Part shown: one piece after another, positions 33,821 through 43,365 of the stretch
How the letters are laid out: each line of letters starts with the position of its first letter
Numbering within the stretch: the stretch's first letter is position 1
DNA from: BOG-1155 sp963733345
GTDB lineage: Bacteria > Desulfobacterota > Syntrophorhabdia > Syntrophorhabdales > WCHB1-27
Reading direction: 5' to 3'
Length of the DNA: 64,000 nt
Assembly: GCA_963733345.1 (NCBI GenBank)
Contig: CAVTDX010000079.1
Span: 22,034 to 86,033, forward strand
Position numbers and translations under genes: made by a program
Notes under the pieces: model-generated
Seen by the model: only the letters and a program-made list of their open reading frames with translations
Database searches by the model: none
What the model was told of the DNA's origin: nothing

Positions 33821-33931
33821 TCTTTTCTTCACGAAGCTGCATGGACGACCGCCGTCGCGATGCAGGTCCTCTCGCGCAATCCGGCCGCTTTTAGCGGCGG
33901 GAGACTCCGGCCGTCGAATTTTTGGCTCGGG

Positions 33932-33959
33932 TTGACAAGGGCAGCCCGTATAGTATAAA
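33932..33959 (+). promoter_or_regulatory. Sigma-70-type promoter for the aspartate aminotransferase
   Basis: TTGACA (33932-33937), 16-base spacer, TATAAA (33954-33959), about 75 bases upstream of the ATG at 34035. Confidence 0.55.
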
Positions 33960-34034
33960 TAAATGCAGGGAGAACAACGTGCGGCGCATCGTCGTTGCGT
34001 CGCGCGAAATACTCGAAAAGCAGAGGCAATTTTG

Positions 34035-35226
34035 ATGATTTCCAAAAGAGCAAGGTCCTTGAAACCGTCGCCGACGCTCGCGATTGCGGCGAAAGAAAAG
34101 GCGCTCAGGGCGCAGGGCCTCGATATCGTGGGTTTTGGGGCGGGCGAGCCCCGATTTCGATACGCCTAACCACATCAAGAAGGCCGCGATAGACGCCATC
34201 ATGGACGGCTGGACCAAATACACGCCCGCTGCCGGTCTGGAGGAGCTGAAGGACGCCGTCATTGCGAAGTTCAAGAGAGACAGCAACCTGGAGTACAATC
34301 GGGAAGAGGTTATCGTGACGTGCGGCGGCAAACATGCGCTTTACAATCTTTTTCAGGCTGTCTTCCAGGAAGGCGACGAGGTCGTCGTGCCTACGCCCTA
34401 TTGGGTCTCTTATCCCGTCATGGTCGAACTCGCCGGGGCGACGCCGGTCTTCGTGGAGACGCACGAAGAAGAGGAGTACCAGTTGACGGCGGAGATGGTC
34501 AAAGCTCACATTACCGAGAAGACCAGAGGCATCATCCTTAATTACCCGTCCAACCCGTGCGGGTCTGTCTATGCGTTGCGGAACCTGGAGGAGATAGGCA
34601 AGCTGGCCGTCGAGCACGGCTTGTATGTGATCTCCGATGAGATTTACGAGAAGCTCGTTTACGACGGCCACGAGCACACAAGCATTGCGTCTCTCGGAGG
34701 GCCTATCAAAGAAGCGACCGTCATCGCCCACGGCGTTTCCAAGACTTACTCGATGACAGGTTGGAGGATCGGCTTCGCCGCCGGGCCGAAAGAGGTAATT
34801 CAGGCAATGAGCAATATCCAGAGCCAGAGCACATCCAACCCCGCCTCGATATCGCAGAAGGCGGCGGTCGCGGCCCTGAACGGCCCGCAGGATTTCGTCA
34901 GCCTAATGGTCAGGGAATTCGTGAAGAGGAGGGACCTCTTCGTGGCGGGCTTGAGGGGCATTGAAGGGGTGAGCTGCTTCAACCCCAAGGGCGCCTTCTA
35001 CGTGTTTCCCTCCTTTAAAGGTCTAGTGGGCAGCACGTATAAGGGGAAAAAGGTAAGATCGATAGCCCAGTGGACCGATATTCTTCTTGAGGATTTCCAC
35101 GTGGCCGTGGTGCCGGGCAGCGAGTTCGGCAAAGAGGGACATCTGAGGCTTTCTTTCGCGACTTCGATGGAGGTCATCGAGAAAGGGCTGGAGAGGATCC
35201 GCAAGGCTGTCGACTCGCTCGACTAG
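34035..35226 (+). CDS. Aspartate aminotransferase-like enzyme (one frameshift)
   Basis: Restored length about 396 residues. The N terminus MISKRARSLKPSPTLAIAAK is typical of the AspC-type Ib subgroup. The frame breaks in the C run 34149-34152: removing one C turns GFGAGEPRFRYA into GFGAGEPDFDTPNHIKKA. Then YPSNPCGSVY, VISDEIYEKLVYDG, PLP Lys in HGVSKTYSMTGWRIGF, and HLRLSFATSMEVIEKG. It transfers the amino group of aspartate to 2-oxoglutarate. The break is in a homopolymer and probably an error. Confidence 0.9.
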
Positions 35227-35512
35227 GGCCTGCGCCTATGAGTCTCGCTCCAGGCGCCGTCCTCACTTACGGTCGATTGGGCGCGCGGCGGCATTCCTCG
35301 AGTACGTTCCGGAGACGGACCTTGGGATGATGGCGCCCCTCGTAGTGCGGCGTCTTTTTCCCGTATTGGATCGCTTCTTTCGGGCGCCTTATTTAATCCT
35401 GCCATGGCAAAAGACCCTATATCCGTGACGAAGGAAGAAAAGAATAGGCCAGCCGAATAGAGAAGTTTTATAATACAGAAAGAAACCGCGAAGAAGACGA
35501 AGGAGGCGGCTC

Positions 35513-36628
35513 ATGCTGATCGGCGTCCCCCGGGAAATCAAGGTTGAAGAAAAGCGCGTCGCTCTCGTGCCCGGCGGCGCCGAGGCCCTCGCCGCCCACG
35601 GCCACAGGGTCCTCGTCGAGACGGGCGCAGGTCTGGGAAGCGGCTTCGATGACGTGGAATACGCGCAGGCAGGGGCGGAGATCGCCCCCGACGCGCCGAG
35701 CGTGTACAGCCGCTCCGACATGGTCCTGAAGGTGAAGGAGCCCCTTCCCGATGAATGCGAGATGCTGAGAGAAGGCCAGATCCTGTTTACCTACCTCCAC
35801 CTTGCCGCCGCCGAGGGTCTCACGCTCAGCCTGCTCCGGAAAAAAGCGATTGCCATCGCCTATGAAACGGTAGAAACGGACGAGGGTCTTCTCCCCCTAC
35901 TGCGGCCGATGAGTGAGATCGCAGGCCGGATGGCGCCGATGGAAGGCGCCAAATATCTTGAGGAGACGTTCGGCGGTCGGGGCGTGCTGCTTAGCGGCGT
36001 GCCCGGCGTCCCCCCCGCGAACGTCGTCATCTTCGGCGCGGGTACGGTGGGGTCCCAGGCGGCCCGCATTGCCTTGGGCATGGGCGCTTCCGTCACTGTC
36101 CTCGACATCGCGCCGCAAAAGCTCCGAGTGATGGACGACGCCTACCTCGGACGGGTCGTCACCATGATCGCGGACAATTACAATCTCAGGTTGGCTCTTG
36201 CCTTTGCGGACCTCCTTGTGGGGGCTGTCCTGATCCCAGGCGCGAAAGCCCCGCGTCTGATCACGAGATCGATGCTCAAAACCATGAAAACAGGGGCGGT
36301 ATTGGTCGACGTGGCTATCGACCAGGGGGGCTGCGCAGAGACGTCAAGGCCGACGACGCACGATGATCCAATTTACCTCGAGGAAGGGGTTGTCCACTAC
36401 GCTGTGGCGAACATGCCGGGGGCCGTCCCGAGGACCGCGACGAGAGCGCTTACGCTCAACACCCTGCCCTACGTGCTCGCCATAGCGCAAAAAGGCTGGC
36501 AAAAGGCGGTAAAAGAGGATAGGGCCCTTTGCAGAGGAGTGAATCTCGCATACGGAAGGGTCGTCCACAGGGCGGTAGCGGAGGCTTTCAATCTCCCCCA
36601 CGGCCCGCTCGAAGAGTTACTTGGTTAA
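35513..36628 (+). CDS. ald: Alanine dehydrogenase
   Basis: 371 residues. NAD-dependent oxidative deamination of alanine to pyruvate and ammonia. Family signatures: MLIGVPREIKVEEKRVALVP, catalytic Lys in LKVKEPLPDE and His in FTYLHLAAAEGL, NAD-binding VIFGAGTVGSQAARIALGMG, and VDVAIDQGGCAETS. GAAGGAGG precedes the ATG. With the two aminotransferases upstream it could release ammonium from amino acids, regenerating pyruvate for further oxidation. Confidence 0.94.
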   Translation: MLIGVPREIKVEEKRVALVPGGAEALAAHGHRVLVETGAGLGSGFDDVEYAQAGAEIAPDAPSVYSRSDMVLKVKEPLPDECEMLREGQILFTYLHLAAAEGLTLSLLRKKAIAIAYETVETDEGLLPLLRPMSEIAGRMAPMEGAKYLEETFGGRGVLLSGVPGVPPANVVIFGAGTVGSQAARIALGMGASVTVLDIAPQKLRVMDDAYLGRVVTMIADNYNLRLALAFADLLVGAVLIPGAKAPRLITRSMLKTMKTGAVLVDVAIDQGGCAETSRPTTHDDPIYLEEGVVHYAVANMPGAVPRTATRALTLNTLPYVLAIAQKGWQKAVKEDRALCRGVNLAYGRVVHRAVAEAFNLPHGPLEELLG

Positions 36629-36727
36629 GCGCGCAGTCAATGCAGCTCAGCGCTGACTACTCTTTTCCACTCGCAACTTTTTATCACAGGCGGCTCAGCG
36701 TAGCGCGCTGACCCGTGAGAACTAAAC

Positions 36728-38311
36728 TCACGAGTCCGCGAAACACCTCAGCCGCTTCGCCCTCGTCGGATGCCTCAGCTTCCGCAACGCCTTCGTCTCT
36801 ATCTGCCGTATCCTTTCCCTCGTCACCTCGAACGCCTGGCCCACCTCTTCGAGGGTGTGGTCGCATTTTTCCCCAATGCCGAACCTCATCCTTATCACCT
36901 TTTCCTCTTTCGGCGTAAGGGTCGAGAGCGTCCTGTCAAGGTGCTCCGAGAGGTCGCGGAATATGATTGAATCCTGGGGTATGGCTGCGTTCTTGTCTTC
37001 TATAAGATCCGAGAGGCGAGTATCCTCATCGTCGCTCACCGGCGTTTCGAGCGATATGGGCTCTCTTGTGACGCGAAGGACCTTTCTGATCTTGTCTGGA
37101 GAAAACCCGATCCGCTCGGCTATCTCGTCAGGAAGCGGCTCTCGTCCCAGATCTTGAGCGAGTTGGCGCGAGACCCTGACGATCTTGTTGATCGTCTCGA
37201 TCATGTGGACGGGGATCCTTATAGTTCTGGCCTGATCCGCAATCGCTCTGGTGATCGCTTGCCTTATCCACCACGTCGCGTAGGTGCTGAATTTGTAGCC
37301 CCTTTTGTACTCGAACTTTTCTACCGCCCTCATGAGGCCGATATTTCCCTCCTGTACGAGATCGAGGAGAGACAAGCCCCGGTTCACGTATTTCTTCGCA
37401 ATACTGACAACCAGCCTCAAATTCGTTTTTGTCAGCTCGTTCCCGGCTGCGCGGCATGCTTGGTCGGCTTTCTCGATGCGCCGGAAGAACTGCTTTATTT
37501 CTGACATCCGGGTGCCTGCCTCCTTTTCGATCCTCTCTGTCCTTTTATACAGAATCGCCGCGTCCCTGCTTGTCGCCTCGGAGCTTCGCGCCTGTATCAG
37601 CCGCTGGAACTCCCTCTCCACTTTTTCGATCTTTTCGACGGAAGACCGGGTCCTGGACTTCATCCGTTCCACCAGTTTTCTGCCGAACCTTATTTCGCCG
37701 GCGATCTGCTTCATCTCAGCCCGGCAAAGCTCTTTTTCTTCCTCACCTTCGGCCGTCTCCGACCGATCATAGATCTGTTTCAGGGCCTCCAGCAGGCGGA
37801 CGATCCTTTCCTTGTGGGCTTTTTCCTCGCCCGGACCTTCCTCGTCTTCCACATCGGCCGCTATCTCCGAAGCGCTCAATTGCGATATCCCGAGACCGGA
37901 ATAGAGGTTCAATAGCTCCCTCACCGTCCCCGGGTAGGACAAAAGGATTTCCCTGACTTCATCCCTGGCTTCCTCGATGCGCGACGCAAGCTCTTTCTCC
38001 CCCTCGCGCGTGAGAAGCCCCACGGAACCCATCTCCTTGATGTAATGCCTGATGGGGTTTGTCAAATCATCGTCGTAGACGCCCTCCAACCCAACCTGAA
38101 AAGGATACCTTTCCGTCCGGAGCAGACTCTCTTCCCCTTCCGCGCCTACATGAAAGAAATCTATGTCTCCGCAAAGATCTGCCTGATGCTCGCCGCCTGA
38201 GGACATCATCACGTAGACTGCACCTGCCTCCCGGCCTTCATCGTAGGGGAAAAACCGCCTCGCCGGGTCAAAGCCAAGCATGTTGACCCCACTCTCAATA
38301 TCGTCAGACAT
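36728..38311 (-). CDS. rpoD: Primary RNA polymerase sigma factor (RpoD)
   Basis: 527 residues. Region 1.2 around LTNPIRHYIKEMGSVGLLT; region 2 with LVQEGNIGLMRAVEKFEY and KFSTYATWWIRQAITRAIAD; region 3 VHMIETINKIVRVSRQLAQ; region 4 with GIGEKCDHTLEEVGQAFEVTRERIRQIE (key -35 helix). The non-conserved insertion between regions 1.2 and 2 (residues ~130-270) is Glu-rich. It recognises the TTGACA/TATAAT-like promoters seen here. It lies at the end of the rpsU-yqeY-mutS2-dnaG-rpoD operon. Confidence 0.96.
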   Translation of the reverse strand: MSDDIESGVNMLGFDPARRFFPYDEGREAGAVYVMMSSGGEHQADLCGDIDFFHVGAEGEESLLRTERYPFQVGLEGVYDDDLTNPIRHYIKEMGSVGLLTREGEKELASRIEEARDEVREILLSYPGTVRELLNLYSGLGISQLSASEIAADVEDEEGPGEEKAHKERIVRLLEALKQIYDRSETAEGEEEKELCRAEMKQIAGEIRFGRKLVERMKSRTRSSVEKIEKVEREFQRLIQARSSEATSRDAAILYKRTERIEKEAGTRMSEIKQFFRRIEKADQACRAAGNELTKTNLRLVVSIAKKYVNRGLSLLDLVQEGNIGLMRAVEKFEYKRGYKFSTYATWWIRQAITRAIADQARTIRIPVHMIETINKIVRVSRQLAQDLGREPLPDEIAERIGFSPDKIRKVLRVTREPISLETPVSDDEDTRLSDLIEDKNAAIPQDSIIFRDLSEHLDRTLSTLTPKEEKVIRMRFGIGEKCDHTLEEVGQAFEVTRERIRQIETKALRKLRHPTRAKRLRCFADS

Positions 38312-38318
38312 AGTTACC

Positions 38319-40037
38319 TCACTTGGCGGATTCGTTCTTCATGGCTGCCAGTACGCTTTTCTTTCTTTCGAGCAGCTCTCGCAACGCCGCTTCGTCGCCC
38401 CTCTTCTCAGCCTCTGACAATTTTTCGGTAATTTCCCTCGCCTGTCCGCGGATGCGCTTTTGTTCTCTGTGACGGAGGTAGTCGGACACGACTTTCTCCG
38501 CCTCATGCTCATCGCAGTCGGCCCCCCCAAGGGCGGCTGCCGCAGCCTTCTGGCGCAACTCCGGTCTTTCGAGTACGCTCATAAAAAGACTGATATCGGG
38601 ATTTGGGTGCTCTTCTTCGTATTTGAGCCACCTGGAGAGCGCTTCGCCCAGGTCTCTATCCCCTATAGATGTTTCCACCCCCTTTCCTTTCAACAGTCTC
38701 AAAAGTCCCGGCCTATTCATCACGATGCCGACGACTTTTTCCTCTATCACGCTTCCCTTTTCCTTCCCGTCTGCGGCGCCGGTCTCTCTGCGCCCGTCCT
38801 TGACGCTGTCCCAGAAGCGATATTCCTCCACTCCGGTGAGCCCGGCCAGCCGCTGCACGTACATCCTTTTGGCGACCGCGTCCCGCATGCCCTGGATGTA
38901 CGGGATAACGGACCTGATAAAGGCCATCCGACCCTCAAGGGTTTCCATGCCGCGCTTCTTGACGTGGAGATCGAAAAAATAATCGAGGAGCTGCCTTTTC
39001 TCGCCCATCGCGTGCAGGAACCCGTACGCGCCGTGCTGCCGTACAAAGCTGTCTGGGTCGTGCCCTTCCGGCAGCACGGCCATGGTCCCGTTGATACCCA
39101 TCTCCGCGAAAAGCGTGATGAGGCGGAGGGCGCTTTTAACGCCTGCCTCGTCGCCGTCCAGCATAAGGGTGATGTTCTCTGTGTAGTTCCGAAGGCGCGA
39201 GATTTGTTCCTCGGTGACGGAGGTGCCGAGGGTTGCCACGGCATTCTTTATCCCGGCCGCGTGGAGCGAGATCAGATCGAAGTAGCCTTCAACGACGATT
39301 GCCTCGTCTTTCTCGACGATCTCCCTTTTTGCCTTGTCGACGCCATAGAGCACGGACCGCTTGGTAAAAACGGGCGATTCCGGGGAGTTGATGTATTTCG
39401 GCAGGGCGTCTTTCGCGATGGCGCGCCCACCGAAGCCGACGACCTTTCCGCGCATGTCGCATATGGGCGCGATCACCCTGCCTCGGAATATGTCGTACAC
39501 CTCGCCGCCGTCCCTCATCTTGACGATGCCCGTGCTCAGAAGCAGGTCCATGGGGATGCCGAGATGCTTTGCGAGATCCTTCCAGTAGCTTCTTCCTTCG
39601 CTGTATCCCAGCCTGAATTCGTCGATCGCGGCGGCGCTGATCTGCCGGTCGCTCAGGTATTTCATGGCAGGACCGGAGCGCTTCAAGCTTTCGTGGTAAT
39701 AGTCGGCCAGTCTGGAGAGGGCGTCGATTACCGGCGTTCTTTTGGCGCTCAGCCTGCCGGCGGCCTCGATGCCTAACTGATGGGCCAGCGTCTCAAGGGC
39801 TTCCGAAAAGGTCGTTCGCTCGTATTTGGCGAGGAAGTTGACGGCGTTGCCGCCTTCATGGCAGCCGAAGCAGTAGTATATTTGCTTTTCAGTGTTTACG
39901 GTGAATGAAGGAGTTTTCTCTTTATGAAACGGGCATAACCCTACAAAATTTCTGCCGGTTCTTCTTAATTTCACGTACTGGGACACGATGTCCAGGATGT
40001 TCACCTTTTCCAGTACTTCATCAAGAACGGAACTCAT
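38319..40037 (-). CDS. dnaG: DNA primase
   Basis: 572 residues. N-terminal CHC2 zinc finger (CPFHKEKTPSF, YYCFGCHEGGN), TOPRIM polymerase core with VVEGYFDLISLHAAG and LMLDGDEAGVKSA, and a C-terminal helicase-binding helical domain. It makes RNA primers for Okazaki fragments. It overlaps mutS2 by 4 bases and ends 7 bases before rpoD, the conserved macromolecular synthesis operon order with mutS2 inserted. Confidence 0.96.
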   Translation of the reverse strand: MSSVLDEVLEKVNILDIVSQYVKLRRTGRNFVGLCPFHKEKTPSFTVNTEKQIYYCFGCHEGGNAVNFLAKYERTTFSEALETLAHQLGIEAAGRLSAKRTPVIDALSRLADYYHESLKRSGPAMKYLSDRQISAAAIDEFRLGYSEGRSYWKDLAKHLGIPMDLLLSTGIVKMRDGGEVYDIFRGRVIAPICDMRGKVVGFGGRAIAKDALPKYINSPESPVFTKRSVLYGVDKAKREIVEKDEAIVVEGYFDLISLHAAGIKNAVATLGTSVTEEQISRLRNYTENITLMLDGDEAGVKSALRLITLFAEMGINGTMAVLPEGHDPDSFVRQHGAYGFLHAMGEKRQLLDYFFDLHVKKRGMETLEGRMAFIRSVIPYIQGMRDAVAKRMYVQRLAGLTGVEEYRFWDSVKDGRRETGAADGKEKGSVIEEKVVGIVMNRPGLLRLLKGKGVETSIGDRDLGEALSRWLKYEEEHPNPDISLFMSVLERPELRQKAAAAALGGADCDEHEAEKVVSDYLRHREQKRIRGQAREITEKLSEAEKRGDEAALRELLERKKSVLAAMKNESAK

Positions 40038-42334
40038 ACCAGCTCTACGATTGTTGCCCCTGCGTTTGCCTCGTCCTTTTTCACATCCTTTACAAAATTC
40101 GCCTCAAGGAGGTGCTCCCTGATCGCGTGCATCAGTCTGCCCGTACCGATCCCGTGGACTATTTTCAACCTTGGCGCGCCGTGGACGATTGCTCTGTCTA
40201 CGAACCTGTCGACCTCAACGAGGGCCTCTTCGATCCTGAGACCCCGCACGTTGATCTCGGGCGCGGCGTTCTCGGGCACGTTCACTTCGACGCGACTATC
40301 CCCTGCGCCCCGCTCGTCCACCTCGGCCCCGTGGTTTATCTTTTCGACGTAATCTTTTCCTATCCGCATCCGCATATTGCCGACAACGACTTCGGCCATC
40401 CCTTTCTCGTACATTGCAGCAACGTAGCCCTCTTTTCCGATGGTCCTTACCCTTACCCGGTCCCCGGCTGCTATCTTGGCCTGCAAGACTGCGCGTGCAG
40501 GGGCGATTTTTCGTCTCAGGGCGGACGCTTTTTCCCGGGCCCTGCGCATCGACTCTCTGTCCATTGCGGCCAACCCCTTGCGCATCTCGTCGAGCTCCGC
40601 CTCAAGGTCAGTCACCTTCCTAAGGCAGCGCTCTTCCGCTTCTTTGAGGTAGGCGTCCCTCTTTTCTTTGAGGATTTCCAGTTTCTGCCGCATCTGCTCA
40701 CGGTAACGGGCCGCCCTGGTCCGTTCGGCCCGGGCCGCCTTCGTCTCGGTTTCAAGGTCCCTGATAAGGTCGTTGAGCACAAATTCCTGTTTCCCAAGAT
40801 AGGAAAAGCTTTTCTCCACAATTTCCCGCGGCATGCCGCACGTTTCGGCGACTTTGAGAGCGTTGCTGACGCCCGCGACGCCGTAAAGAAGCGTGTAGAG
40901 GGGCTTCATCGTGCGGGAATCGAAATCAGTAGCCGCATTCAGGGCGAAGGGGCGAGAGGCGCCGTATGCCTTGAGCAGATTGAGATGGGTCGTCACGACG
41001 ACCCTGCAACCTTTTTCAACAAAAGCGTCGATCACGCCCATGGCCAGCGCCGAGGCCTCCTGCGGCTCGGTGCCGCCCCCGATCTCGTCGATAAGCACAA
41101 GCTCCCCGCCCGAGGAGTTCTCGTATACATTCTTGATCGCCTCGACGTGGGCCGTAAAAGTCGAAAGCTCCATGGAGATATCCTGCTCGTCCCCCATGAC
41201 TGCGTAAATGCGAGGGAAAAGGGAGACCCTCGGAGTGTATTTGGCCGGGATGAACATACCGGCCTGCGCCATGAGCAACAGGAGACCCGTCGTCTTCAGC
41301 GCCACGGTCTTTCCGTCCGCGTTCGGGCCGCTGATGATGGTCGCCTGCTTCTTCTCGCCGATAAGAATGTCGATGGGCACGGCCTTTTCTTTCTTCGAGA
41401 TCCGGATGAAAGGATTGATTGCCTCCCTGATCTCAATCGATCCTCCCGTCTCGATCCGGGGCCTGACGCAATTGAACGCGGAGGCGAAGAGGGCGAGACT
41501 GTGATGGAAATCCAGGTCGGCGACAACGGAGAGGGTCGCCTTTATATCCGCCGTATACGGGCGGACCGACCGCGTCAGATCGCGGAGCACCTTTTTTTCT
41601 TCTTCCTTTTCCTCCTTTTCCAGCACGCTGATCGTGTTGTTGACCTCCATGACTTCGACAGGCTCCACGAAGGAGGTTTTAAGGGAGTGTGAGTAATCGT
41701 GTACAATGCCCTGAAAGAACTGGTTGTAGTTAGGTTTGAGGGGTATTACGTATCTGCCGTTGCGGACGGCGATATACGTGTCCTGCACCACGGGGCGCAC
41801 CTCGTCCCTCTCCATGATCCGGTCAAGGGATTTCTTCGCCCTTTCTTTCAGTTGGTAGAGAGCCGACCTGATACGTGACAGCTCGTAGGAGGCGCTGTCC
41901 TCGATGAACCCCTCCTCGTTTATTGTTTTCTTAATTCTTGCAATCACTTCCGACGGAGCCTTGATGCCCTCTATCACTGATTCGATATAATGACTTCTTT
42001 TTACAGCCTTCTTGATAAACGCCGCAATTCCCTTACAGCTCGACAGGAATTGTGCGACAGCGAGGAAATCGGGTATCTCCAGGGTAAATTCCGGAAGCGA
42101 CAGCCCGGCGACCTGCTTCCTTACGTCGGGAATGTCGGCCAGAGGGATGGGGCCGTGCCATTTGATCATCTCAAGGACGCCATATATCCGCTCCTGGCGC
42201 TCCTCGATCTCATGGACCGTCGGAAGAGGTCTCAGACTGAGCAGCTCATTGCTGATAAAGGGGGTCGAGGAATAACTTTGCAGGACATCGAGGAGTCTTA
42301 GGTAATCTACGTATTCTAAAGTTTTATCTGCCAT
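40034..42334 (-). CDS. mutS2: MutS2-type endonuclease/ATPase with C-terminal Smr domain
   Basis: About 766 residues. MutS core and ABC-like ATPase domain: P-loop SGPNADGKTVALKT (family usually GPNTGGKT; the GxxxxGKT pattern is kept), Walker B LVLIDEIGGGTEPQEA. A coiled-coil segment follows (residues ~520-620, Lys/Glu/Arg-rich) and a C-terminal Smr nuclease domain with LRIEEALVEVDRFVD and IVHGIGTGRL. MutS2 proteins suppress recombination or rescue collided ribosomes; they do not act in mismatch repair. The ATG at 42334 is chosen for its family-like start MADKTLEYVDYL; a GTG at 42346 overlapping the yqeY stop is the alternative. Confidence 0.92.
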   Translation of the reverse strand: MADKTLEYVDYLRLLDVLQSYSSTPFISNELLSLRPLPTVHEIEERQERIYGVLEMIKWHGPIPLADIPDVRKQVAGLSLPEFTLEIPDFLAVAQFLSSCKGIAAFIKKAVKRSHYIESVIEGIKAPSEVIARIKKTINEEGFIEDSASYELSRIRSALYQLKERAKKSLDRIMERDEVRPVVQDTYIAVRNGRYVIPLKPNYNQFFQGIVHDYSHSLKTSFVEPVEVMEVNNTISVLEKEEKEEEKKVLRDLTRSVRPYTADIKATLSVVADLDFHHSLALFASAFNCVRPRIETGGSIEIREAINPFIRISKKEKAVPIDILIGEKKQATIISGPNADGKTVALKTTGLLLLMAQAGMFIPAKYTPRVSLFPRIYAVMGDEQDISMELSTFTAHVEAIKNVYENSSGGELVLIDEIGGGTEPQEASALAMGVIDAFVEKGCRVVVTTHLNLLKAYGASRPFALNAATDFDSRTMKPLYTLLYGVAGVSNALKVAETCGMPREIVEKSFSYLGKQEFVLNDLIRDLETETKAARAERTRAARYREQMRQKLEILKEKRDAYLKEAEERCLRKVTDLEAELDEMRKGLAAMDRESMRRAREKASALRRKIAPARAVLQAKIAAGDRVRVRTIGKEGYVAAMYEKGMAEVVVGNMRMRIGKDYVEKINHGAEVDERGAGDSRVEVNVPENAAPEINVRGLRIEEALVEVDRFVDRAIVHGAPRLKIVHGIGTGRLMHAIREHLLEANFVKDVKKDEANAGATIVELV

Positions 42335-42342
42335 GAATGGCT

Positions 42343-42801
42343 TCACGACGGTCTTTGGGAAGACAGTCTGTTTCGCACCATTTGATTGAGTACCTTTCCA
42401 TCCGCACGGGATGCAAGTTTTTCGACCAGGAACTTCATCACCCTGCCCATATCCTTCTGGTCCTTGGCCCCGAGGGTCTTTATGGCATTGTCCACTTCTT
42501 GCGCCGCTTCCTCCTCGGTCATCTGGGCGGGCACGAATTCTTTCAAGATCTGGAGCTCGTTTTCTTCCTTTTCCACGAGGTCCGGCCGCTGACCTTTCTT
42601 GAAGCTCTCGATCGATTCGGCATGTTGCTTGATCATGCTCTTCACGACCGCGTGAAACTCCTCCTCTGTCAGCGGCTTCCTCGTCTCGACCTCTTTATAA
42701 CCAAGTGAAGATAATAGCATACGCAGCACGGACACCCTGAGCGCATCTTTTTCCTTGAGCGCTTTCCTGAGACTTGCGTTTATATCGTCCTTGTATGCCA
42801 T
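42343..42801 (-). CDS. yqeY: YqeY/GatB-like protein
   Basis: 152 residues. GatB/YqeY domain resembling the tRNA-binding tail of the GatCAB amidotransferase: RVSVLRMLLSSLGYKEVE, LTEEEFHAVVKSMIKQH and LGAKDQKDMGRVMKFL. Proposed to act in tRNA-linked processes; not proven. It directly follows rpsU, as in many genomes, with AGAGGA as ribosome binding site. Confidence 0.92.
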   Translation of the reverse strand: MAYKDDINASLRKALKEKDALRVSVLRMLLSSLGYKEVETRKPLTEEEFHAVVKSMIKQHAESIESFKKGQRPDLVEKEENELQILKEFVPAQMTEEEAAQEVDNAIKTLGAKDQKDMGRVMKFLVEKLASRADGKVLNQMVRNRLSSQRPS

Positions 42802-42805
42802 TCCT

Positions 42806-43016
42806 CTAGTAAAGACCTTTCTCCATCATTCTTCTCATCTTCTTGAGAGGCTCTTTTTTTTGCGGCGAGAATTTTCTTTTTTCTTTTGACGCTTGGCTTT
42901 TCGTAGTGCTCTCTTCTTTTGATCTCGGACAATATCCCGGTTCTTTCGCACTGCTTCTTGAATCGCTTTAAGGCGCTTTCAAAAGATTCTCCGTCTCGTA
43001 TGATGACTACCGGCAT
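42806..43016 (-). CDS. rpsU: Small ribosomal subunit protein bS21 (probable frameshift near the C terminus)
   Basis: It starts MPVVIIRDGESFESALKRF and continues KREHYEKPSVKRKKKILAAK, the canonical bS21 sequence. As given, the open frame runs to 42780 and overlaps yqeY with a non-family tail. If one base is removed from the 8-base A/T run at 42854-42861 the tail reads KKMRRMMEKGLY, much closer to bS21, and stops at 42806 in front of the yqeY ribosome binding site. I give the restored end. A strong GGAGGGAGGGG ribosome binding site precedes the ATG. Confidence 0.85.
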
Positions 43017-43063
43017 GCATTATTCCCCTCCCTCCGTATCATATCTTTGTATAAAAGTTTCAT

Positions 43064-43093
43064 ATTAAACCGCAAAAGGGGTATGAAAGTCAA
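43064..43093 (-). promoter_or_regulatory. Sigma-70-type promoter for the rpsU operon
   Basis: Minus-strand TTGACT (43088-43093), 18-base spacer, TTTAAT (43064-43069), about 45 bases upstream of the rpsU start. Confidence 0.55.
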
Positions 43094-43151
43094 CATAATT
43101 GTGGTGGGAGGCGGGGCGCGAAAGAGCCCGATGACGCCAAAGGCAATGAAG

Positions 43152-43174
43152 CGTCGATTGAACAGGCGAAAGCC
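43152..43174. repeat. 23-base intergenic repeat, copy 1
   Basis: CGTCGATTGAAC followed by AGGCGAAAGCC; 21 of 23 bases match the copy at 50804-50826. It lies in the 349-base gap between rpsU and pcm, which holds no convincing gene. The rest of the gap is GC-rich with short inverted stretches (CCCCGGGGACCCGGG and similar). Confidence 0.5.
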
Positions 43175-43365
43175 CCGGGGACCCGGGTCATCCGCCGAAG
43201 GTCGGTGCTGATTCCCGAGGGCGAAAGGCAGGCGGGGGGAGTTCTAAAATAGCGGGTGAGAGTCGGGCGCCGGGGAACCCGCGGCCCAAGGCCGTGGGTC
43301 GGAAGCGTTGGATATGGCGGCGCCTGAAAAGCGATGCGCATACGGGAGTTATTGCGGCGAATGGC

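Noticed and set aside
41320..41345. Broken P-loop in MutS2 (Asp for Gly)
   Set aside because: GPNADGKT still satisfies GxxxxGKT; probably a tolerated family variation.
38460..41692. Long plus-strand open frames opposite dnaG and mutS2
   Set aside because: They mirror well-supported genes on the other strand; no motifs or ribosome binding sites.
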